The position numbers were made by a program, and so were the translations under genes. Below, one piece after another: positions 22,618 through 33,939 of a stretch of DNA of 64,000 nt; position 1 is the first letter of the stretch; the number at the start of each line of letters is the position of its first letter. The notes beneath the pieces are model-generated. The model was not told where the DNA came from. It made no database searches and saw only the letters and a list, made by a program, of their open reading frames with translations. Origin of the DNA: Tetrahymena elliotti 4EA (Eukaryota; Ciliophora; Oligohymenophorea; Hymenostomatida; Tetrahymenidae); NCBI GenBank assembly GCA_000231825.2, contig JH720359.1, positions 335,676 to 399,675 of the forward strand, given 5' to 3'.

Positions 22618-24179
22618 AAAGTATATCCTAATCTTCATCTAATTCTTCATCCTCATCTTCGTTTTCTACCTCATATTCTTCTATAACAATCTCTGTATTT
22701 TCCTCTTAGTTTGCATTTTAATTATTAACTGGATTTTCTGAATTATCTTGTTGAAGATTATTTTATGGTTAAGGTATATTAGCAATTGGGATAGATTAGT
22801 TTTATCCTTCTTGTTAAACTTCAATTTATTATTATTATTAAATTTATCCTTACTATTCTTATTAATGACCATCTTATTATTATCCATTATTATTTATTGT
22901 CAGCTACAAGGTATTTAGAATTCTTTATTGAGATTCAGATCTTCTCATAGCCCCATTCATTAAGGATATCATATAAGGTAAACTCTACACAGAAGTTAAG
23001 TGTCTCAAAATTATATTATGAAAATTTTGTTGGCTTTCGTTTTATTCATTTTATTGTTATTGTTCTTGTTCTTACTGCTCTTAACCCTATTCAGATTATC
23101 TTCTTTAGGTCCTTATAACTTCGTATTCGTTGACTAAGCTTTTGATGATATCTAACTTTTTTTCATCTCTTGTTTTTAAATCTAAAAAAATTAATAAAAC
23201 ATTAATATTAATTTTCCTATGAAAATTTACCTTTTCTTTTAGTGAAATAACCAGAAGGAGCAATATTAGGACTAAGGCTATTAATAATTTCAACTTTACT
23301 TTATGAATTCTTTAAAAAATTTACTAAGTTCTTGCCATTTTATTTGTCAATATTAAATTTACTTTATGCTTTACAACTAAATATTTTTTCCCTTCACTCA
23401 TGATAATATTCATAATTTCTCCTTCATACCAATCAAAGTACTTATCTCTAATATCAACATTTTGATTAACTGAGAAATCTATAATACTTTGTATAATAAA
23501 TTAGTCTAACCCTAATGCAAATATAATTTTACTATCTTTTTGTTCTGAGTTAGTCTCTCATTTTTTTTGTATTTAAATATGTTTAATGCTATTTAGCTCC
23601 AACAGTCTATAAATGTCTTTGAATTATATTAGATTAATTGAAAATATAAAATAATTAAAAATATTTACTTTTCAACAATTAATTATAAAGGTTCAGATTT
23701 TATATATTTTGAGTGACTCAAAGGTTCTTCACATTCAATGCAAAACTTATTTGTAAGGAATATAGTATTAAAGATCAAATATAATTTATTAAATATTTAC
23801 TTATTGCCTAGTAGAATATTCATCAAGACACCTTTCACAGAAAGTATGACTACATCTTAATATGACTGGATAAATAAAATAGTAATTACAAATTTTGCAT
23901 TTTAATTCCTCATCCTAATTTGGTGGTTTTATTTCATGATTCTGCTATACTAGACAATTAAAAATAAAATTAAGAAGTCAAATCATTTAAGATCAATTAT
24001 TTACATTATTCTTATCTTGCTTCATAGCCTTCAATTTCTTTTTCTTAAATTTAAGAATTTGTTTCTCTTATCCTTAAAAGAAATAACTATTTTAATTCAG
24101 AAATATCTATTCTTTTTATTTTTTTCATTTTCTTTATCTAATTAGTTTTAGATTTGCTCTAATCATTGCTATAATTCAT
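22556..24179 (-). CDS. RING-finger protein with Gln-rich acidic C-terminus, frame problem in the middle
   Basis: ATG at 24179 (MNYSNDQSKSKTN), TGA 22556-22558. The second exon carries a C3HC4 RING: CKIC, then CSHTFCERC, then after an in-phase intron FCIEC. RING domains recruit E2 enzymes, so a ubiquitin ligase role is likely. Downstream is an ordered segment (IIFALGLDQFIIQSIIDF, then NVDIRDKYFDWYEGEIM) whose WYE core resembles Tudor/agenet-like folds; that is a weak assignment. Introns near 23310 and 23200 join in phase to DLKTRDEKKLDIIKSLV, then a long Gln-rich region (coded by TAA/TAG/CAA) and an acidic end EEYEVENEDEDEELDED. Odd: between the RING and the Tudor-like part the protein-like frame contains TGA at 23558-23560, and the RING exon end does not match its phase. 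So either an unusual splice or a real defect exists. Confidence 0.7.
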
Positions 24180-25263
24180 AGTTTAATAATCGATAATTAG
24201 TCTATCATCTCGAATAAAAAATGTAATTACCTTTAACTTTAACAGCGCTAGGATTTTAACTCTTTCTTTACTCTTTCAAAAAATTTCTAAAATTGATAAA
24301 AATATTTTTCTTAATTTATTTGTGTATTTATGACTTGAAAGATTTATAAATACCATTTTATATTACTAGGAATTTCTGTCTTTTAATATCAATCTTAAAA
24401 CTAAAAGTTATTAAAAAATTAAATAAATTAATTAATTTCTAAATAATTATTAGAATTATAAAAATATTATCTATATTGTTGATAATTATAAATACATATC
24501 CTTTGTTCTATCTTTGATAAATGTTCGCGCCTAAATAAAAATACAGTCAAATTTTATGAACTACTGACAAACCATTTTTAATATTATTAACTAAATAATT
24601 TAAATTAAATATTTTACTTAATTTTAATTCTAAGATAAATACAATTCAATTAATAAGTAACAAAATTTACTTCATTCTTGATTAAAAAACCAATCTATTT
24701 ATTTCGATTGAGAAAAAAAAAATCTTTGAGAAAATAATTAAAAAAAATAATTTAAGGAATAAAATAATTAATTTTTATAAATAATTTTGATGGTTATGGT
24801 TATTAAAATAATTGCACAAATATAACAATTCTATTAGACAGATTAATTTTCAAGTGAAAAATCTTAAAACGAGATTTAGTCACTGCAAACAGAAAATAAT
24901 ACAAAAAATTCATTGAAGGACATTCAAAAAAATAAACCTTTTTTTTTTGAATCAAATTAGGGATAAAATAATTAATTTTTTTTATATTTTGATGGATGTG
25001 GTTTTAAAAAATAATAGCATTAAAATTATTACAAATATAAGAATTCTATTATTATTATAAATTCAACTAGATCAGAAAGGATATTTTGTGCTCAGATTCA
25101 GGTAAGAAACGATAAAAAAGATATTTATTTGTTTATTTGAAATGAATTTTAAAGAATGTTTTAATAATTTATTGGTAAATAAAATTGATAAAATATCAAA
25201 AAATTAAGAATAAGTTAGTTATCAGTAATAAATAATTTAAGTAAAGTATAAGAAAAATAATAA
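24180..25263. other. Intergenic region between divergent genes, with an internal direct repeat
   Basis: It separates the divergent RING gene (minus) and the gene at 25264 (plus), so it should hold both promoters. There is no protein-like frame beyond a possible upstream leader of the RING gene at about 24200-24300. The repeat at 24756-25050 is listed separately. Confidence 0.45.
24756..25050. repeat. Imperfect direct repeat, about 80-90 bp per copy
   Basis: Copy 1 (about 24756-24834) and copy 2 (about 24960-25050) share, in order, ATAAAATAATTAATTTTT, TTTTGATGG, a T/G-rich GGTT block, ACAAATATAA and AATTCTATTA. The copies differ by small indels. They are noncoding and lie upstream of the gene at 25264. 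Confidence 0.7.
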
Positions 25264-26067
25264 ATGGAGATTGAAACTGCTATAAACTAGTTAAAAATTG
25301 AAGGATAAAAAATAGAAATAGGTGAAAACGATTATGATTTTGTTGAAGAAAAGCCTAATGTCTTTGAATTTAACTTAACCATTACTACTGAGTACAAACA
25401 AAAGCTATTAGTAGGCAAATTCTAAGTGAAGAAAATTATTTTGGCAAACCCAGGCCACCCTTAAATATATCTTTAAACCAAAGTAAACAAAAACAAAGAC
25501 TTCTAGTTGGTAGCAGATTTGAATTTCTCAAAAAAGAAGTAATAATACTTAGCTAAGTTCTACATTTCTGCTTCGCATCCTGATTTATTAGTAGTTGTTT
25601 TTAATTATTCAATTGATGGAGATTATGAATTCAAGTTTAGCGAATTCTTCTTTTAGTATATTGATAGCTCTGTTTTAGAAAGTGTTGTTATCCTAGATAC
25701 TATTAATTAAGAGTATATTGTTTCATCAAAAAAACCTACTCAACTTAAAAATGCAGTTCTTTCTAAATTTACAACTTCTAACTCTTAAACTAGCTCTTTA
25801 TTCCCATAAGTTGAATAATTACCTGTAGGTAACAGATTTTATGGTGTAACAGGTGATATTATGACTCATTTAGAATTATAAGGAGTTAGAGGAGAAGTTT
25901 TACTCTTAACTCCTGTAGAGTAATAGTATGTCTTCAAAGATATTTAGGCTTTCGATGTTCTTCGCAATCTTTATCCTTAACTAAGTTAAGAAATAGTTGC
26001 CCAAGATGCAAGACCTCTTATCCAAAAGCTTAATGAAATCTTATATAACTCAGGAATGTTTATGTGA
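25264..26067 (+). CDS. Single-exon protein, possibly proteasome assembly chaperone 1 (PAC1/PSMG1)-like
   Basis: ATG at 25264 and TGA 26065-26067 give 267 residues with no intron. Features run from a short Gln/Glu N-terminus, through a beta-rich region (KLLVGKFQVKKIILANPGH, DFQLVADLNFSKKK, LLVVVFNYSIDGDYEFKF), then VVILDTINQEYIVSSKKP. Next are the segment LPVGNRFYGVTGDIMTHLEL and a C-terminus ending KLNEILYNSGMFM. Length, the order of strands, the late PNxVxGLxAA-like segment and the short hydrophobic C-terminal end recall PAC1, which with PAC2 assembles the 20S alpha ring. The resemblance is loose and from memory, so the name is tentative. The gene is divergent from the RING gene and stands alone. 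Confidence 0.7.
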
Positions 26068-27302
26068 GCAACTAAAATAAATAAAAAATTGTAGCTTTTT
26101 GAGTAATTATTTAGCTATTTTTATAGTATAAATAATTATTACTTGTTTTTCTCTAAAGTTGAATATCTTTTATGAAATAAAAAATGCCAATTATAAATAT
26201 TTTATCAAAATTATATTAATCTTTTAAATAAAATCAAAATAAATATTAAATTATCAATCAATAAATAAAAATATTTTTTGGTTTTAACGAAGATCAATAT
26301 TATTTTATTGTTGACTTAAAGTTAGTCTTCTAAAAGTTTCTTCCATGTAGTCCGATAGGATTGTTTTTAGTAGGTTTAATCATTTATTTCTAGTTTTTTG
26401 TGTATAAAATTTTAAAATCATCAAAAAATCTTTATTAATGGTAACTTGATACAAAATAATTCATTATCAAAGTAAATATTTTGGCATCTTTGTTTGTCTT
26501 ATTTAATTGTGTAAATAATTTTTCATTGCTGCTTTTTATATTGTAAGTGAAATATTTGAAGATCTATCAATTTAAAAATTATCTTTTAAATAAAACAAAA
26601 ATTGTAAATAAAATAAAAATAGTTTATTTCTCTTAAATACAAAATATGTTTTATTTTTATTCACATTTTGAATCAACTTTTTATGTTTCTTGCTGATAAA
26701 ATTTTAGTTTAATAGAATAAAAATCTTATTTTTAAAACAGCTAAGCTTGGTGCACATTTTTTTTAAAAAGTATGAACTTTATATTATTTATTTAGATATT
26801 TTTATTTAAAAATTATTAAGATTGAGTTTCTAAAACTAAAATAAATTTAGAGATGGCATATTCATAGTCTTTTATTATTTGAATAAAATAAAAATCAAAG
26901 ATTTAGAATTTTCATTTAAAACAAATTTTTTAGAAGAAAACAATTTAAAAAGAAATATTAAAAATAAAGAATTAGGCTTTAATTATTTAAAATTCGTAAA
27001 TAATGTGCAAAATTCTATTAAATAATTTAATATTAAAAAAGGGAACATAGACTTTGAAAATTAAAAGTAGATTTTCTTTAATTAAAGAAGGATTTGATAA
27101 TATCTTTTTAAGAAGATATTAATGTATTTTAACCATAATTAAAAAATTAAATATTTTTGAATAGAAGGGAAAAATAGTCAAAACAAACAATATATTTTGA
27201 CTAATAAAATTTGCAATTCTATTAATTAATAAAGCTGATTGCAAGAAATTTATTAAGAAATTTAGAAAAAGAAAAAGATAGTAAATAGCTTAGATATTTA
27301 AA
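26068..27302. other. AT-rich intergenic region, no feature recognised
   Basis: Over 1.2 kb of A/T-rich sequence with frequent poly-T and poly-A tracts. No protein-like frame or RNA gene was found; its 3' part presumably includes the promoter of the mTERF-like gene. Confidence 0.5.
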
Positions 27303-29145
27303 ATGTTATAAAGAATTGTTTGCAAATATGCCTTTTCTTAGGCTGCTACTAAAACTGTATCATCAACTGATGCTTTCAAAGGCTTAAGAAAATATGTAAA
27401 TGACTATCAACCTCTTAGAGCATAAAAAGGTTTAGGAGATAATATAGATTTTGAAAAGGATATGAAGCCTGCTTTAGAATATTATAGATCATTAGGTTTC
27501 TCTAAAAAGGATTTAGGATTTATTTTCAAGTCAAAAATTACTGGCTTATGTTTAAACAATGGTAGCAACAACAGTTTATAACAAGATATTATACAACTTT
27601 CATCATTTTTGAAGAAGGAATTCAATATTGATAACAATTTGATTCGTAGAATTGTCTAGAAAAATCATACTCTCCTTTCATCAAGTTAAGAAGAAATAAA
27701 GAGAAGATTTGATGTTATTAAAGTGGCTCTTAATCTTGACGATGTAAAACAGCATATTTTAATTGAAGAAAATTAATTTTTGGGCAAAATATAACAAAAA
27801 AATGAATTTTTGGTTTTATTTAGAATAGCAAAGTAATTTGAAATAAACAAAAGCAATATTTAGTGAGTTAATTAGTTAGTTATTTTGCTAGTTAATTTAA
27901 TCAGTCTTAATTTTTTGTTATACTGAAATATAAATTTAGAATAATAAATTAATATGTTTTACCAATATTTTTAAAATAGAAATAAACTCTTGATGTTATT
28001 GTCTTATATCCTTAAATCTTTACTTCTAATGTAGAAACAAAAATTAACAAAGTTAAAAGACAATTTACTGTTTGGGCTGGTTTCACCAATGAATAATCTA
28101 GTGAAATTATTTCAAAGCATCCCTATATTGTTGACTTTAACCAAGAATACCTTCATGATGATTTGAAGTTGTTGCTCGGTAGAGGTTTTAAAACTAACAC
28201 TCTCTTCACCTTAGTAAATAATTAGCAAGATTCTATAAATTGTATTAATAAATTCTTTAAATGCATAACAGATTTCTTAAAATCCTGACTGTTTGATTGA
28301 AAAACCAATCCATCTTGAACACAGTTTCCACATTCCTGAAACTCTCAATTTAACTTAACAATAAGTAATATATCAAGCAGTTGATTGAATCAATAAAATA
28401 TCTAATTACAATATTTATCAATAAACAGACTATTAAAACATTCATTGAGAACCCTGAACTAATTACTATTTGCCCTATTTCTATAATTCCCTTAAAAGTA
28501 TATATTATTATTCAAAACTAAAATATATATTTTATGGATCTTAAAATAAAAAAAAAATAGATTAAAATGCTTAAAAGCTTTAGAGTTTTAAACAATAATT
28601 TAAAAACTCTTTGGGTTGATCATACTGATCTCTTCACTCAGTAAAATAGTTTAATTTGTTTAAATAAAAAATTAATAAAAATAAATTATTATCTAAATAG
28701 TTCTATCGGTAGTTTAGATTTGAAGCATAAATATTTAAATTAAAGAGCTGTTAACTTTGGAAAGCCCAAAGACCTTATTGGTTACTACTCTCTTCACTAT
28801 GGTGCTGTCATTAGACCAAGGTAAATAATAAAATGAAAAAAAAAAGGTAGAAATATTGTTTTTTATAAAATATAAAAAGATGTGAAGCTGCCATCTAATT
28901 CTCAAAAAATATAGATTTAGATGTTGATTTGAAACTTAGTGAAGAAGAATTTTTAGTAAAGCACAATATAACCAAGGAAGTAATAAAAAATTATAATTTT
29001 AAGATTTTATTTATTAAATAATCTTTCAAAATAAATAAAATTAAAGGATTTCGAAAAATTGAAACAATAGTATCGTGTTACTTTAGAAAAAGATTATAAA
29101 GTTAGATTCTATACATAAACAATTAAATCAAAGCCTGTTGTATGA
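27303..29145 (+). CDS. mTERF-like protein, probably mitochondrial
   Basis: ATG at 27303 starts a basic, Ser/Thr/Ala-bearing leader (MLQRIVCKYAFSQAATK) typical of mitochondrial import. Exon 1 ends at 27743 and exon 2 is 27980-28213, in phase. Later short exons lie near 28270, 28425, 28560, 28715, 28883 and 29048, and the gene ends at TGA 29143-29145. The text shows repeated helical units (FLKKEFNIDNNLIRRIVQKN, then KVALNLDD-join-LDVIVLYPQIF, then SSEIISKHPYIVDF, then LKLLLGRGFKTNTLF). Their spacing of a 'P-x-I/L' turn followed by a helix is that of mTERF repeats, which bind organelle nucleic acid and act in transcription or ribosome biogenesis. The C-terminal exons (NFGKPKDLIGYYSLHYGAV, KLKQQYRVTLEKDYKVRFY) are less typical. 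With about seven introns, all short, this is the most fragmented gene here. A related mitochondrial helical-repeat family is the main alternative. Confidence 0.65.
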
Positions 29146-29574
29146 GAGAGTAAATGAGGTTGGATAGTTAGTTAGTTAGTTAATTTGTTTGTTGTGCATT
29201 ATAAAACACAATATGCAAAATGTTTATTATTTAAATAAAAAGTTATTTAAAATAATTCTTTGTTATAAAAGTAATTAATTTCCTTTTCAAGCTTTAAATA
29301 AATATCAACGTTTTTTTGTATATTTATGTTAACTTCGAGCTATTTAATTATTCATTAAGTAAGCCTTTTACACACAACCATCAAAATACAAAGATATTAC
29401 TACTATTTCAATTATTTATTTATTACATTTTATTTCATATTTTTTTCTTTATATTTTGTCAAATGTTTGTTTAATTTGAAATTTTTACTTGCTCTTTCTT
29501 TTGGAAAAGTGTTAATATTTATTTATTATAATTTATCAAATTTTTTAATTTTTAACCAGAACATATCAACTATT
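29146..29574. other. Convergent intergenic region with a GTTA microsatellite
   Basis: It lies between the 3' ends of the mTERF-like and PPP1R11 genes. A GTTA repeat of about five units is at 29165-29185; a similar GTTA-rich patch lies in the mTERF-like gene's first intron at about 27865-27900. Nothing else was recognised. Confidence 0.5.
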
Positions 29575-30103
29575 TCAATTCTTTTCCTAATGATTATGAT
29601 GGTGGTGGTGGTGATGATGATGACCACAACCACCTTTTCCTTCATTACTTCCATCTTAATTTTCTTCTTCAAATTTTGAGCATTTCTTTTTATGTTTCTT
29701 TTTTGTAATTCTATCTCTATCAAGCGCATTTCCATCATCATCGCTTGTACAAGTATCACTACTTGGATTTTCAGCATCCTTAGGTTTATGATATATGCAG
29801 CAGACTATATATTATTTTATTTTAATGAATAAATAAAAGACTGCAGTTATAAATTTTGATAAAGCCATAAAAACTATCGCTGACGAAATAAGCTAGAATT
29901 TTACCATTTGATTTAAGACGCCCTAAATGTTCATTATCTATGATATCTTCTTGCCACTAAATTTTTCTAGCTGGCTTTTTCTTCTTTTTATCTTATCCTT
30001 CCTCTATTTTTTATTCTTCTACTGGATCTTAGTCCTTTAAAAAAATAACTGTTGAACTTGGCTGCTATACAGTTTGGGTTAACGATTATATATTGCTACT
30101 CAT
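29575..30103 (-). CDS. PPP1R11: Protein phosphatase 1 regulatory subunit 11 (inhibitor-3)
   Basis: ATG at 30103, intron 29904-29805, TGA 29575-29577; about 140 residues. The PP1-binding RVxF-type motif appears as KIQW in RKIQWQEDIIDNEHLGRLK, nearly identical to the human KVEW...VDNEHMGR region. It is followed across the intron by the conserved CCIYHKP (human CCCIYEKP), an acidic Ser/Asp segment and the C-terminal GCGHHHHHHHHHNH run, matching the family's cysteine/histidine end. The protein inhibits PP1, and in vertebrates also acts as a ubiquitin ligase. Its start codon faces that of the WRAP53-like gene 313 bases away, so they may share a promoter region. Identity is very secure because motif order, length and end all agree. 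Confidence 0.95.
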
Positions 30104-30415
30104 ATTTGAAATTAAACCTAGATGTTTTATAAATTTTTTTATAATTTATGTTTATCAATAGTATTATAAAATTTTGATAAATCTCATAGATTTTAACACA
30201 AAAATAATCAAGGTATTTTATAATGAATGAAATGATCAATTAATTGAAAAATTTAATATTTAATTAAGTTTTAATCTAGACTACATTTAAATAAAAAGAA
30301 GTAGATATCAAAAATTTCGCAGACTTACCAAACAAATAAAAAAATAATCAAAAAAGAAAAAAGGGAATATAAGATAATATTTTAAGGGTACAATAAATAG
30401 TTTTTTAGTCAAAAA
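30104..30415. other. Shared upstream region of the PPP1R11 and WRAP53-like genes
   Basis: 312 bases between two divergent starts. It is A/T-rich; no named element was seen. Positional inference only: a bidirectional promoter. Confidence 0.4.
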
Positions 30416-32233
30416 ATGAGTAATATAGAGAATTAGGATAGTTAAAATATCGCAGTGTAAGAATTAAGTAAATAAGCTTTATATTTGAGATGTTCAACAT
30501 CATTTATTTCGAAACTCATAAAATGATTAAGAAAGAAAATTTGTAAAATAGATAATTCAAATCAGGTAAGTGAAATATAAGCTTAAAATAAGCAAGTTAG
30601 AGAACTAGCATCCCTTGAAATTGATGCCTCTTTTGAAAAAAATATAGTAATTTCATTTATTCAATATTAAATTATGAAATATTAAGCATACAATCCTTGT
30701 TATTTCATAATATTTATATTAAAATTTGTATATAAAATTAACCTTACAAAATTAATATCTTATTAGAAATAAGCTAGAGTTTAGTAAGATTTCTTAAAAG
30801 CTATTGATGTTTATGAAAATGGAAAATATTTTTATGGTTTGACTGAGCAAATGTTTTTAAAAATATTCAATTACAATGAAGCCTAATAGCAATTCTAGGA
30901 AATTATCAATAAAAAATTTCCTTAGCCTTTATATGATTCATTTATGCTCAAAAATAAATCTGATGATGATTTAGTTGTAGTTTCTATTAAAAATTAACCT
31001 GTAAAATAGAATCTTTATTTAATTTTACTTTAAAGTTGTAAATAAATAGAATTTTAATAGACTCAATTTTATTTATTAAATAATAAAGATAAACATTTAC
31101 AAATTGAAAAGTGAGTCTTAAAATTAAGAAGACTAGCCTCTTTCTTTTTAATACTCCTTAAAAAATGTTGGATATTTAAGCTCTTAGAAGAAAAATACTG
31201 AGCTTTATCAAACTCCCTTATAGTTCAAATTTGATGATCATGTAAATAATTAAAAAAACTGACTTTTTAAACAATTTAATTCTTTAAAAATTAGAAAAAG
31301 TAACTGTTTGGAGTTGGAAAGTAGTTCGTTATCAATTATGATTTAAATAAATTTTAAATCAAAGAATCGTATGAAAAATTTGCTAAAAGTGATATTTTAT
31401 CATGCTTTGATATCCCAAAACAAAATTCAGCTGATTATTAAAAGTATCAAGATATAGTAGCTTTTGGAAAGTTTGATAAAAAAATAGAAATTCTAGATTT
31501 TAAATAGAAAAAAATCATTAACTAATTTGGTGTAATTTTATTTTTTTAATTTAGAAATTATATAATTTGATTATTTATTATTTAGCTTCATTTAGGTGGA
31601 ATCACTTGTTTAAAATTTGATCCATAAGATAGCAATTATTTGTATAGTGGTGCCAGAAAAGATGATTTAATTTATTAATGGGTAATATCAATATAAAAGA
31701 GTAAGGCATTAAAATTAAATTTGTTTTTAAATAGGATATGAGAAAGCAAGATACATTTGTTCATTATTATCAAAGAAAATGCACCACAAATTAGAGAATT
31801 TAGTTTGATATTTTAGGTGATACTTTGGCATATGGTCATATGGTAATATTTTTGAATTAATTATTTTTAGATTTTAAAAAATATATTGTACGAAAATAAG
31901 AATGGGGATATTAGCTTTGTAAATATTAACACTAAGGAAACGCTATTAAACTAAAAAATACATGAGGATTGTGTTAACTCAATTAAATTATTCTAAAAAG
32001 AAGATAAAAAATATTGTATCTCAACTTCAGGATAAAGACACTACAAAATAAGTGATGAAAACGATACTACTGACAGTGATGCAGATAGCAGCGATGATGA
32101 AATCGATATGGAGATAGAAAAATCTTAATAAAAAGCTACAGTTGAAAAAGTCAATAAGAATATCAGTAAACCATAAAAATAAAGAGTAAAGAAGCAAGAT
32201 GATAGCTTAAAACTTTGCTTATTATAAATTTGA
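30416..32233 (+). CDS. WRAP53: WRAP53/TCAB1-like WD40 protein
   Basis: Diagnostic blocks match the human protein in order. DFLKAIDVYENGKYFYGLTE (about 30795) matches NFLKGCKWAPDG...; FGVGKQFVINYDL follows at about 31315. ILSCFDIPKQ...DIVAFGKFDKKIEILDF (about 31400-31500) matches the IISCIAFSP...ACGSYGRSLGLY block. GGITCLKFDP...YLYSGARKDDLIYQW (about 31595-31680) matches the family hallmark, and CTTNQRIQFDI (about 31780) matches TTNQRI. HEDCVNSI...CISTSGQRHY (about 31960-32045) matches the SGQR end, followed by an acidic tail as in humans. Introns at about 31530-31593, 31682-31731 and 31850-31909 are in phase. ATG 30416 is likely, but a TGA in the first reading frame near 30520 means one or two tiny introns at the 5' end; exons at 31000-31310 are also unresolved. 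In animals the protein delivers telomerase RNA and scaRNAs to Cajal bodies. Confidence 0.85.
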
Positions 32234-32612
32234 AATTATTTTATACAAAATTAAAAAATGCTAATGTATGTAAATAGATAATTAATATTAAATTAAAATT
32301 CTCTCAAATGCTCTTTTCTTTAATATTTTCTTTCATAAATAGAGAAAATTTTTTTTATTATCAAATTTAATTATTGAATTATAAATAAACAAAATCAAAA
32401 CTTGAAACTATATTATTTTAAATTATTCTTCACAGAAAAAATTATTTCAAATTTTGGTGATATTTTTTTATGCATAAAAATATTAGAAAAAACATAAATT
32501 TAAAACTAAGTATTTACAAACCCAGCTAATTAATTTAGTTTCTAATAGTATTAAATAAATTTCATTTTTTTAAATTTATTATTTAAGTTAAAAATAAATG
32601 AAAAATAAAGAT
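32234..32612. other. Convergent intergenic region
   Basis: A/T-rich gap between 3' ends of two convergent genes. Nothing recognisable, although the minus-strand gene may end upstream of the given TGA if a GTAAAA splice near 32840 is used. Confidence 0.4.
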
Positions 32613-33939
32613 TCATAAAAATGCAAAATAAAAAAAGCAGATTGAAGATATTAAACATTTGCCTATTAAATTATAAGTTTATCTATTATAAATAAAAAAC
32701 ATACGATTATTATGAAATTAAAAATTTATTAAATTAAGATATTTTTAAGCTTTTTTAACTCCAATCATTTCTTCTTAAAAAATGAGCTGTTTATTTATTA
32801 TTTTTAAAAATGATTTATTGAAAAGAATGATTTTTTAATTTTACGTGATTTTACTGTTTCCTGCTGAAACTGGTGATTTAGATGAGTGTTTTGTGTTATT
32901 TTTATTAGAATTTTAGGTGTTTGATTTTGTTTGCTCTTCTTTTTTGCCACTTGTTTTTTCTTGTACATTAATTCTTTTTAAATGTTAGGCAATAAATTCT
33001 TAGTCATTATCTTCTTCATCACTTGCCTCAACTTCCATATGCTTTTCATTTTATTTGGGAGATAAAATCTTTTATTCTGGTATTTAAGTTTCATTTTGTT
33101 TTAATTATTTATTTTATTATTTATTTTCTTCATCATCACTATCCTCTATTTATAGCTTTCTTTTTGGTTATGTTTATTAAGACTACTTTGGCTTAATTTA
33201 TTCTTCTACTTATGAATTTTGCATATTTATTGTCTTATTACTACTAATTTCTCTGTATTTATCTTTTTCATTTATTTAGATATTGTATCTATTTTTTAAA
33301 AAAGCTAATAAGATATACGATCTTAAATTTTAGGTAGAATTTCCAATTTTATAATCTAAAATATTACATATCTATTGACTCTAAATTAGAAATAGTTAAT
33401 TTAAAATCGCTAATTGTCAAATTTTTTGTAGAGCTACATATTCCAACAATACTAACTTCAATAATCTTATTTTATTAATCCTTGTTAATTTCTAGTAAAA
33501 ACTTTGAATATTATTCATACATAGGTAGTTAAAATAATACCTTATAATTCTATTTCATCTGCTATTGTTGAAACTAACTCATAATTATTGTGAGTTAAAT
33601 AACTAACAGAGAAAAATCCTTTAACATCCTTGAAGTTTTTAATGTAATACTTTTCTATTTCCCTAAAATAAATAGTTAATAAGAAAATGAATAAATTACT
33701 TTTGCATTATTTAAATCTGCATAAAGCCAGTAAAATAATAACAATAAAAGTATATTACTCTTTGGATTATGCTATAGATGATACTTTAGAGCAGATCTTT
33801 ATAAGAGAAAAAATATTAACCTAATAAGATGAGTATATATATTAGTTTATAGCTTTTTTGGTTTAAAATATTTTACACTCACTGATTCTGATTTTATGAG
33901 CTAATCAATTTAGCTCTAAATTTCGCTTCCTGTGCTCAT
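32613..33939 (-). CDS. Hypothetical protein, ordered N-terminal half and charged disordered C-terminus
   Basis: ATG at 33939 (MSTGSEIQSQIDQLIKSES). Small exons follow: VNIFSLIKICSKVSSIAQSK near 33800, then EIEKYYIKNFKDVKGFFSV and SYLTHNNYELVSTIADEIE near 33660-33550. Next is IIEVSIVGICSSTKNLTISD near 33450, a beta-strand-rich segment that could be an OB-like or similar fold. The C-terminal exon (about 33290 to 32850) is clear and encodes a low-complexity Lys/Gln/Glu/Asp-rich region with two acidic SDDEENK/SDEEDND patches and the end SSKSPVSAGNSKIT. The frame stays open to TGA 32613-32615, but a splice at about 32850 may give an earlier end. The acidic patches look like CK2-type sites of nuclear proteins. 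No family was recognised. Confidence 0.6.

Noticed and set aside
29467..29679. Plus-strand standard-code frame through the histidine-run region
   Set aside because: It is the antisense of the PPP1R11 coding exon, whose family match is unambiguous on the minus strand.
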